Source of the DNA: Gemmatimonadota bacterium | GTDB taxonomy: Bacteria > Latescibacterota > UBA2968 | DNA: 35,333 bases | Reading direction: 5' to 3' | Assembly: GCA_026706845.1 (NCBI GenBank) | Contig: JAPOXY010000037.1 | Span: 36,328-71,660, forward strand | In this document: positions 17,311 to 24,405 of the stretch, one piece after another | Layout: each line of letters opens with the position of its first letter | Numbering within the stretch: position 1 is the stretch's first letter | Program-made: the position numbers and the translations under genes | The notes under the pieces: generated by a model | What the model saw: only the letters and a program-made list of their open reading frames with translations | Told to the model about the DNA's origin: nothing | Databases searched by the model: none

Positions 17311-18366
17311 ATGACCAGAAAATTTCTTACTTATGTCGCGCTAAGTCTGATGTGTCTGACGCCGCTCTACGCACAGGACCCTGTGGATACGACAGATCCA
17401 GACGACCTTCCCGTGCCCGAACCGGGACAGGATCTCCCGCGCGAACGCCGCGCACAAGCGGGCTTTAAGTTTTTGAGCGTATCGCCCGATGCGCGCGCCG
17501 CCGCCATGGGCGATGCGTATTCCGCATTGAGGGTGGGGTCATCGGCGATGTTTTACAATCCCGCATCAATGGCGTATGCCACCCGCAAGTTTCAACTCTC
17601 TGCCGGGCAGATCCAGTGGATCGCAGATGTGACCTACAACATGGGCAGTGTCGCATTGAATACGGATTGGGGCGTTTTCGGGTTGTCAATGGTTGCCGTC
17701 GATTACGGCGATTTTGAACGCACCATTCGCGCAGACAACGAAAAGGGATTCCTCGATGTGGGCACGTATAGCCCATCTGCCTGGGCAATCGGACTCGGTT
17801 ATGCCCGCGCTATTACCGACCGTTTTTCAGTGGGTGGCAATATACGCATCGCCAAGCAATCGTTCGGCGATGTTCCCGTGGGCCTTGAAGGCGCATCGCC
17901 TGTAAATAAATCTTTTAGCGAGCGCTCGACCATTGTCGATTTTGGCGTACTCTACTGGACGGGATATAAGAGCCTGACACTGGCGCTGAACACGCGAAAC
18001 TTCTCTCAGGAAAACAAGTATAGCGAGGAGAGTTTTGAATTGCCGCTGACATTCCGCATGGGGTTGGCGATGGATTTGATCGATCTCACGGATATGGATA
18101 AGGATACCCATTCCATAATTCTATCGGTGGACACCGAGCGCCCGCGCGACTTTTCCGAGCAAGTCAAGGTCGGGGTGGATTATACGATTATGAAAACCCT
18201 ATCTTTGCGCGCCGGATATATAACGCCAACCGATGAACAGGGCATATCTCTGGGCGTCGGCTTTGGCCGCGATCTGGGCAGCCTCGCTTTGCGCGTGGAT
18301 TATGCGTACACCGATTTTGGCGTATTTGACGGTGTCAACCGCTTGACGCTTCAGGCGGGCTTTTAG
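17311..18366 (+). CDS. PorV/PorQ-like outer-membrane beta-barrel protein
   Basis: The 351-residue precursor has a signal peptide (1-21, ending YAQ) and an acidic Pro-rich linker. The family-typical 'GFKFLSVSPDARAAAMGDAYSAL...SAMFYNPASMAY' opening follows, then alternating strands ending in an aromatic C-terminal residue (LQAGF). In Bacteroidota PorV is the shuttle that carries T9SS substrates to the surface; PorQ/UPF0164 relatives occur widely in FCB phyla. Being directly downstream of a gene with a FlgD/T9SS-like C-terminal domain makes a substrate-carrier pairing attractive but unproven. A GGAG site lies 7 bases before the ATG. A strong terminator follows. Confidence 0.88.
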   Translation: MTRKFLTYVALSLMCLTPLYAQDPVDTTDPDDLPVPEPGQDLPRERRAQAGFKFLSVSPDARAAAMGDAYSALRVGSSAMFYNPASMAYATRKFQLSAGQIQWIADVTYNMGSVALNTDWGVFGLSMVAVDYGDFERTIRADNEKGFLDVGTYSPSAWAIGLGYARAITDRFSVGGNIRIAKQSFGDVPVGLEGASPVNKSFSERSTIVDFGVLYWTGYKSLTLALNTRNFSQENKYSEESFELPLTFRMGLAMDLIDLTDMDKDTHSIILSVDTERPRDFSEQVKVGVDYTIMKTLSLRAGYITPTDEQGISLGVGFGRDLGSLALRVDYAYTDFGVFDGVNRLTLQAGF

Positions 18367-18395
18367 ACTATTGCGATGTATTCCCCGCCATTTTG

Positions 18396-18430
18396 AAAAG
18401 GGAGCCTGTTTTTGACCGGCTCCCTTTTTT
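18396..18430 (+). terminator. Strong intrinsic terminator of the envelope operon
   Basis: An 11-bp perfect stem (AAAAGGGAGCC with GGCTCCCTTTT) closes an 11-base loop and ends in six T. It marks the end of the receptor/secreted/PorV operon. It also argues against a long N-terminal start for the next gene, whose frame opens inside this hairpin. Confidence 0.92.
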
Positions 18431-18450
18431 ATGTAAAGCCCACAGGCTAA

Positions 18451-18484
18451 TCCCTGACCCCTACCATTCCCTGACCCCTACCAT
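18451..18484 (+). repeat. Exact tandem duplication of a 17-bp unit at a start codon
   Basis: TCCCTGACCCCTACCAT occurs twice, back to back, with no mismatch. The second copy ends with the first two bases of the ATG of the downstream membrane-protein gene. The duplication fills the place where a ribosome binding site would be, and neither copy contains a purine-rich Shine-Dalgarno sequence. Confidence 0.95.
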
Positions 18485-20453
18485 GGCCGAATCCGCACAA
18501 AACATACAGATACAAAAGCCGCTCGGCAGGGGTTTGCGCACCTATCGAACCGCTGCTGCGTCGGTCGCCATGATCCTGGTCAGTGTGCTGTGGAATGAAT
18601 GGATGCCGTATTACACATCGGGATCCAATATCAGCCGCAGCCATTTTCCCGTAGCACTCTTTTATCCCTTTTTGATATTGTGTATATGCAATTTGCTGGC
18701 AAATCATCGGCGTTCAACCTGGGCGTTGACGCGGTCGGAATTGCTGGTGGTCCTGGCTTCTGGACTGGTCGGCATCTCGGTGTCTTACGACGGGATCAGT
18801 GGGCATCTGATCGGCGTGGTAGCTGCGCCCTATTATTTTGCCTCAACGGAAAACGGCTGGACGACGTACTTACTCGAACATATCCCGCACTGGCAGGTGC
18901 CGACCAATGCGGGCGGAGAGATGACGCGGTTTTACGAGGGCGGAAAGGGAACATTCCCCTGGCGCGTATGGGTCGCACCGATATTCTGGTGGATGTGTTT
19001 TTTGGGCGCGATGGGGTTTGCGGCATTCAGCGTGGTGGTGATTTTGCGAAAGCAATGGGTGGATTACGAGCGGTTGGCATATCCGCTTGTAGAAGTGGGA
19101 ACCCTGCTGACCGAGACTGAGCCGGGTGGCACGCTGGAAAAAATGCTCCGGTCCCCGTTGTTCTGGATCGCATTTGGCCTGGTAATGGCGTTAAAGCTGT
19201 GGAATATCGGATCTTACTTTTCGCCGGCTTTTCCGCATATTTCTATTGAGGGAATGAACTGGCGGGCTTTTCCCGATTTTCCCGCATTGCCCTTTCGCCT
19301 CAGTTTTTACGCCATAGGTTTTGGCTATTTTGCACGATTAGATGTATTGTTCAGCGTGTGGTTTTTTATCGTCTTGACGGCATTTCAGATCTATGCCTCG
19401 AATATTTTTGGATACCCTCTCGGTTCATCCAGTCTGCACTGGCAAAATGAATTATTAAACTGGCAGAGCATGGGCGCACTCATTTTCCTTGCAGTGTGGG
19501 GCTTGTGGATGGCGCGCGCACATTTGAAGGCCGTATGGCGCAAAGCCTGGGACCCGAGTTGTGAAATAGATGATCGCGGAGAGTTATTGTCGTATCGCAC
19601 AGCTGTATTTGGCCTCGTACTCTCGCTCGTGTTTGCAACGTGCTGGCTGGTCGCAACCGGCATGGCGTTGTGGGTTGCGATAGTATTTCTAATTCTGGCA
19701 ATGTTGTTATTCTTGGGCCTGGCACGCGCTGTTTCTGAGCTGGGGCTGGTCTATGCCTATTATCGGTTAGAGCCAAATGACGCGGTCGTGCAGGCATTTG
19801 GATCGGCATCGATCATGGGGGTTTCGAGCATCACCGCGCTGGCATTTATGCGGGTGTTCAATTTTTTTCCCGACATCGGCAAAGGCTTTTTGATGCCGTC
19901 GTTTTCCCAGGCGGTTAAGGCCGTAGATAAGACCGTAACACCCCGGCGAATTACAGGCGTGATCTGGGCATCGCTCGCCGTGGGCTTTGTGATTTCGATT
20001 GTCAACACGCTCTACTTGAGTTATGAATACGGGGCTTATAATCTGGGAAATATGGGCCTCAAGCACGTTGGTCCGCGGGCATTTGATTTTGCGATGAACG
20101 CGATCCGTAATCCCCTGGGACTCGGAGGTGATGGCCGCGTGATGTGGGCGGGAGTTGGTGCCAGTGCGATGGCGATTTTGACTCTAATCCGTTACTGGAT
20201 CCCCGCCTGGCCGTTGCATCCAATTGGGCTGGCCATGCAAGGGAACTACGGTGTGAGTAAAACCGTATTCTCGGTATTTATTGTATGGTCAATCAAAGTT
20301 GTCGTGATGAAGATGGGCGGTGCGCAGCTATACGAAAAAGGAAAACCGTTTTTCATCGGCCTGCTGGCAGCGCAAGCATTCAGCACGGGATTGGTATTTG
20401 TCATAGATTGCATCTGGTTCCCCCTGCAGGGACACAATGTACACAACTTTTAG
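18483..20453 (+). CDS. DUF6785/DUF6784-like multi-pass membrane protein, copy A
   Basis: With the ATG in ccATGg the protein has 656 residues, matching the 655-residue second copy later in the operon; a longer frame would begin inside the upstream terminator. It has a soluble N-terminus, then about 12-14 hydrophobic segments. A conserved block, NEWMPYYTSGSNISRSHFP (about residues 38-56), precedes or opens an early helix. Another, LRKQWVDYERLAYPLVEV, lies near residue 190, and the C-terminus is PLQGHNVHNF. From memory this pattern fits the uncharacterised DUF6785/DUF6784 family; a transport role is inferred. The first gene of a tight five-gene operon, it ends 6 bases before the phosphotriesterase-like gene. 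No Shine-Dalgarno sequence is seen. It shares a large majority of residues with copy B. Confidence 0.8.
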   Translation: MAESAQNIQIQKPLGRGLRTYRTAAASVAMILVSVLWNEWMPYYTSGSNISRSHFPVALFYPFLILCICNLLANHRRSTWALTRSELLVVLASGLVGISVSYDGISGHLIGVVAAPYYFASTENGWTTYLLEHIPHWQVPTNAGGEMTRFYEGGKGTFPWRVWVAPIFWWMCFLGAMGFAAFSVVVILRKQWVDYERLAYPLVEVGTLLTETEPGGTLEKMLRSPLFWIAFGLVMALKLWNIGSYFSPAFPHISIEGMNWRAFPDFPALPFRLSFYAIGFGYFARLDVLFSVWFFIVLTAFQIYASNIFGYPLGSSSLHWQNELLNWQSMGALIFLAVWGLWMARAHLKAVWRKAWDPSCEIDDRGELLSYRTAVFGLVLSLVFATCWLVATGMALWVAIVFLILAMLLFLGLARAVSELGLVYAYYRLEPNDAVVQAFGSASIMGVSSITALAFMRVFNFFPDIGKGFLMPSFSQAVKAVDKTVTPRRITGVIWASLAVGFVISIVNTLYLSYEYGAYNLGNMGLKHVGPRAFDFAMNAIRNPLGLGGDGRVMWAGVGASAMAILTLIRYWIPAWPLHPIGLAMQGNYGVSKTVFSVFIVWSIKVVVMKMGGAQLYEKGKPFFIGLLAAQAFSTGLVFVIDCIWFPLQGHNVHNF

Positions 20454-20459
20454 AGCGCA

Positions 20460-21491
20460 ATGATTACCCGAAGAACATTTATACAACAAAGCCTCGCAAC
20501 TGCGGGTGTGCTGGCAATTGCCCCGTCGGCTTTTGCATCAAAACCACAGGTGATGACTGTAACCGGGCCGATAACACCCGAGCAGATGGGGCTCACCCTC
20601 CCCCACGAACACATCATGTCTATTTTCGGCGGACAGCCAGTCAAAGTGGCGCAATACGACGAAGAAAAATTATTCGCCAGGGTTATCCCCTATCTCAAAA
20701 TGTTAAAAGTATTTGGCGTGCAAACCATTTGTGAATGTACGGGGGCTTATTTTGGACGGCGCGTGGATTTGCTCCGGCGCATCTCACGAGAAACCGGGAT
20801 GCAAATACTGACCAATACCGGATATTTTGGCGCAGCGCACGATCGCTACGTGCCAGCACACGCCTTTGAAGAAACAGTTGATCAAATTGCCCAACGCTGG
20901 ATTGATGAGTGGGAAAACGGGATTGACGGGACAGATATTCGCCCGGGATTTATCAAAATTGGCGTTGACCCCGGCATGCCCTCTGACATAGACAAAAAAC
21001 TCATTTTGGCGGCGGGCAAAACCCATCTCAAAACGGGTCTGACAATTGTCTCGCACACAAGTGGCAGCACGGATGCGGCTGTTGAGCAGGTTGCGCTGCT
21101 CGAAGAAATGGGCGTCCATCCCGAGGCGTGGATCTGGGCACACGCACAACGCGTCAAAGATCCCGCCGACCTGACCCCCGTTGCGCAAGCAGGTGCGTGG
21201 ATCGGGCTAGATAGCATCCGCGACGAAACCCTCAATCCCCATCTCGATGCACTGCGCCATATGAGAAGATTTGGCGTTTTGCCCCGGGTTTTACTTTCTC
21301 ACGACGGAAATTCATTTGGATATGGCGACCGTCCTTTTAAGCCTTATAATGCCATTTTTGACCAATTTATTCCACTGATGCGAAAAGCGAACTTTACCGA
21401 TGAAGACATTCACCAGATCACCGTAAAAAATCCTCAAGAAGCATTTGCCATTCGGATTCGCAAAGCACAGCAAGATGACTTTGACTACTGA
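20460..21491 (+). CDS. Phosphotriesterase-family metal-dependent hydrolase, Tat-exported
   Basis: The 343-residue precursor starts with a twin-arginine motif (RRTFIQQS, Arg4-Arg5) and a hydrophobic stretch ending near AFASK. The mature part is an amidohydrolase-fold PTE-family enzyme. All binuclear metal ligands appear present: His49 and His51 (LPHEH), Lys166 (FIKIG, expected to be carbamylated), His199 (SHTS), His228 (AHAQ) and Asp282 (SHDG). PTE-like proteins hydrolyse phosphotriesters, lactones or other esters. The natural substrate cannot be inferred, and lactonase is as likely as phosphatase. Export to the periplasm fits its partner sulfatase, which also has a Tat signal. It starts 6 bases after copy A; only a weak AGAG, overlapping that gene's stop, precedes it, so translation may be coupled. 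Confidence 0.88.
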   Translation: MITRRTFIQQSLATAGVLAIAPSAFASKPQVMTVTGPITPEQMGLTLPHEHIMSIFGGQPVKVAQYDEEKLFARVIPYLKMLKVFGVQTICECTGAYFGRRVDLLRRISRETGMQILTNTGYFGAAHDRYVPAHAFEETVDQIAQRWIDEWENGIDGTDIRPGFIKIGVDPGMPSDIDKKLILAAGKTHLKTGLTIVSHTSGSTDAAVEQVALLEEMGVHPEAWIWAHAQRVKDPADLTPVAQAGAWIGLDSIRDETLNPHLDALRHMRRFGVLPRVLLSHDGNSFGYGDRPFKPYNAIFDQFIPLMRKANFTDEDIHQITVKNPQEAFAIRIRKAQQDDFDY

Positions 21492-21509
21492 CAACAACCG
21501 GAGATAATT

Positions 21510-22952
21510 ATGAACCGACGCGAGTTCATCAAACAAACTGCCGTAGCGACCGTTGCAATGCCATCAATACTTCGGGCACAGACAGATGATCGTCCCAATA
21601 TTGTATTGTTTTTGGCTGACGATATGACGTGGCGAGACTGCGGCGTATATGGCAATGCAGAAGTACAAACGCCAAATCTGGATCGCCTATCGCGTGAAGG
21701 CATGCGTTTTGATGGCTGTTTTACCTCCACGTCAATTTGCGCGCCCACCCGTCAGCAATTGTACACCGGAATGTTTCCAATACGCAATGGCGCATATCCC
21801 CAGGGGGGATTTGTGCATCCGGGTGTTAAGAGCATGGCGCATCATTTCAAAGCACTGGGCTATCGCGTTGGAATCATTGGAAAACAACACTACGGACCAT
21901 CCGAATCATTTCCCTTTGAGGTATTGAAAACAACCAGAACCAATGAATTGCTGGATTCCGATGCGTCAATCCAGGTTATTCAAGAATTCATCAATCGAGA
22001 ACCGGGACAGCCCTATTGTCTGATCGTCGCATCTCGCAATCCCCACCTGCCATATACAAAAGGGCCGCAGGACATGTACGATCCGGATAAAGTGACGATT
22101 CCACCGTATTTAATCGACACCCCGGAAACGCGAAAACGATTGGCGGCGTACTATGCCGAAATTACCGCACTGGACGCCGAGTTGGGCCGATGTCTGCAAA
22201 TCATATCGGATAACACACTCGTGGTTTTCTCCACGGAACAGGGATCAGCATTCCCCTATGGCGGCAAGTGGACGTGTTATGAAAACGGGTTGCACACCGG
22301 GCTGATCATGCGCTGGCCGGGCAAAATTGAGGCGGGTTCATCCTGCGATGCTCTCGTGCAATATGTGGATATTTTGCCAACGCTCCTACAAGTCGCAGGC
22401 GGCGATCCCGCACAAGTCGATACGGGCAAAGCAGGCGCGCCAGATGGAGGATCTGGATTTGACGGAAAAAGTTTTTGGCATCTCGTCGCAGGAAATGGCA
22501 ATCATCACCGGGATTACGTATATGGCGCTTATACCAATCGCGGTGTTCGAGACGGGACAGATTATCCGATTCGCTCGGTGCGCTCCAGAAGATATAAATA
22601 CATCGCAAATCTCAATCACGAAGGTGTGTTTCAGTGCAATGTGACGCGGTTTATGGACGAAATGGGATGGGCAGAAGCAGCCCAAAAAAATCCAGCACTC
22701 GCGCCCCGGGTACACGCCTTGCGGCATCGCCCGGCAGTGGAATTTTACGACCTGGAAAACGATCCCTACGAGTTGGAAAATTTATCTGGAGACGCCCAAT
22801 ACGCAGGTATCATGAAAGAGATGCGGACGGAACTCGATGCGTGGATGGCGCAGCAAAATGACCGTGGAATGGAAACCGAATTGGAAGCGTACGCCCATGT
22901 GAATCCAGCATCTGCAAAGTACAAACAGTATCGTGAATCCCAAAAAAAATAA
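21510..22952 (+). CDS. Sulfatase with Tat signal, N-sulfoglucosamine-sulfatase-like subgroup
   Basis: The 480-residue precursor carries a Tat motif (RREFIKQT, Arg3-Arg4) and a short hydrophobic stretch ending in LRAQ. Sulfatase features follow: Asp37-Asp38, CAPTR at 77-81 with Cys77 as the formylglycine site, and GKQH with Lys125 and His127. The block STEQGSAFPYGGKW at 241-254 has Glu243-Gln244 in place of the more common Asp-Asn/His metal ligands; EQG-type motifs occur in sulfamidase-like bacterial sulfatases. Export by Tat fits maturation of Cys77 in the cytoplasm before transport. A GGAG site lies 6 bases before the ATG, 18 bases after the phosphotriesterase-like gene. The substrate is likely a sulfated sugar or glycan, by family only. 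Confidence 0.9.
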   Translation: MNRREFIKQTAVATVAMPSILRAQTDDRPNIVLFLADDMTWRDCGVYGNAEVQTPNLDRLSREGMRFDGCFTSTSICAPTRQQLYTGMFPIRNGAYPQGGFVHPGVKSMAHHFKALGYRVGIIGKQHYGPSESFPFEVLKTTRTNELLDSDASIQVIQEFINREPGQPYCLIVASRNPHLPYTKGPQDMYDPDKVTIPPYLIDTPETRKRLAAYYAEITALDAELGRCLQIISDNTLVVFSTEQGSAFPYGGKWTCYENGLHTGLIMRWPGKIEAGSSCDALVQYVDILPTLLQVAGGDPAQVDTGKAGAPDGGSGFDGKSFWHLVAGNGNHHRDYVYGAYTNRGVRDGTDYPIRSVRSRRYKYIANLNHEGVFQCNVTRFMDEMGWAEAAQKNPALAPRVHALRHRPAVEFYDLENDPYELENLSGDAQYAGIMKEMRTELDAWMAQQNDRGMETELEAYAHVNPASAKYKQYRESQKK

Positions 22953-22968
22953 AAAATAGGAGAACTTT

Positions 22969-24405
22969 GTGTCCACAAGTAAAACAGATCAAAAAGCAGC
23001 ACCCTGGGGCGAGGGCGAACCCATTGGGCGGGATTATCCGCCGATTCCATTGCTCGAAAAGATCGCTTATGGCGTCGGCGTCCTGCCGATGAACACAAGT
23101 GTCAATTCGATCAAAAAGCTCTCAGGCCCCATTTTTAATATTACGCTGGGCATGCATCCATCTAAGGTTGGCACTGTCCTGTTGCTCTCCCGAGGCTGGG
23201 ATGCGATTACCGATCCCTTTATGGGATGGCTTTCGGACAACACAAAATCTCGCTGGGGCCGGCGCAGACCCTATCTCTTTCTGGGCGCTATTTTGACGGC
23301 CATTGGCTACGCACTCATTTTGAACGTGCCCCAAGGACTGAGTCAAGACGCACTATATGCGTATTTTATGTTTGCCAGTCTGGGCCTCTACACCTGTGTC
23401 ACCATTTTGCAAGTATCCTACAACAGTCTCGGCTTTGAACTGAGCCACAACTATCACGAGCGGACAAATATCTTTGCGTACCGCTCGTTTTTTCAGCAGA
23501 TCAGCACCATTCTCGTGGGCTATCTCTTCTATTTTTGCACACTCGATATTTTTGGCGACACCATGACGGGAGCCAAATACGTCGGCATTGGCGTTGGCCT
23601 GGTCATTTTTATATTTTTATTACCCACTGTTTTTCTCGTGCGCGAAGGCCACTCAGAACAGGCAGCTAAACAGGAAAAAGTACCCGTCGGTTGGGCGATC
23701 AAAACAACCCTGAAGACCAAACCATTCCTCATCCTGAGTAGCCTGACGGTCGTAACTATTTTTGGTGGCAATTTCACGCTGGCATTGGGACCTTATGTCA
23801 ACATCTATCACGTTGCCCAGGGAGATGTAAAATTTGGAGCCGAGATACAAGGACACGCTATTCTCATCGGAACCATCGTATCCTTCGCCGCCATTCCCGT
23901 ATTGACCTATTTGTCCTCTCGAATTGGAAAGATCAAAACCCTTGGTATTTCAATCTCCTCCCTTCTCCTCGGTTCTATTTTGAAGTGGTTCTGCTATACG
24001 CCAGCAATGCCCTATTTGCAACTCATCGTACAGCCCTTTATCCGCATCGGCGAAATGGGCTTCTGGCTCATTATTACGTCGATGAAAGCCGATATCTGCG
24101 ACTGGGATGAATGGAAAACCGGCTTTCGGCGCGAAGGCATGTACGGCGCGGCAACGGGCTGGTTTCAAAAAGTGACACAGGCGACCACATTCGCGCTCGG
24201 GCAGGGATATATTCTGGCAATCATTGGATTTGACGCTACAAAAGGTGTGGCACAAGATCCAGGCGTGATGTTCTGGATGCGCTTTCTCTTTGCCGTATTG
24301 CCCGCGATCCTGGCCGTGGCGGGATTGATCCTGTTAAAATTTTATGAAATCGACGACGAAAAAGCCAAAGAGATTAAGGCAGATCTGGATAAACGAAATA
24401 ATTGA
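22969..24405 (+). CDS. GPH-family (MFS_2) sugar:cation symporter
   Basis: The 478-residue protein is a 12-helix carrier of the glycoside-pentoside-hexuronide:cation family. The family signature is clear: RGWDAITDPFMGWLSDNTKSRWGRRRPY across residues 75-102, with Asp78 and Asp82 in the cation-site helix. The start is a GTG, supported by an AGGAGA site 5 bases upstream. The hydrophilic N-terminus (about 30 residues) and charged C-terminal tail are cytoplasmic. It lies between the sulfatase and membrane-protein copy B, with 16 bases before it and none after it. It likely imports the desulfated or hydrolysed sugar-like product made in the periplasm. That is inferred from context. Confidence 0.92.
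   Translation: MSTSKTDQKAAPWGEGEPIGRDYPPIPLLEKIAYGVGVLPMNTSVNSIKKLSGPIFNITLGMHPSKVGTVLLLSRGWDAITDPFMGWLSDNTKSRWGRRRPYLFLGAILTAIGYALILNVPQGLSQDALYAYFMFASLGLYTCVTILQVSYNSLGFELSHNYHERTNIFAYRSFFQQISTILVGYLFYFCTLDIFGDTMTGAKYVGIGVGLVIFIFLLPTVFLVREGHSEQAAKQEKVPVGWAIKTTLKTKPFLILSSLTVVTIFGGNFTLALGPYVNIYHVAQGDVKFGAEIQGHAILIGTIVSFAAIPVLTYLSSRIGKIKTLGISISSLLLGSILKWFCYTPAMPYLQLIVQPFIRIGEMGFWLIITSMKADICDWDEWKTGFRREGMYGAATGWFQKVTQATTFALGQGYILAIIGFDATKGVAQDPGVMFWMRFLFAVLPAILAVAGLILLKFYEIDDEKAKEIKADLDKRNN

Noticed and set aside
18412-18439. Promoter TTGACC...TAAAGC for copy A
   Set aside because: The -35 lies in the terminator loop and the -10 matches only 3 of 6; too weak to support.
18393-18482. Longer N-terminus for membrane-protein copy A
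   Set aside because: The frame would start inside a strong intrinsic terminator and cross the tandem repeat; the shorter protein matches the length of copy B.
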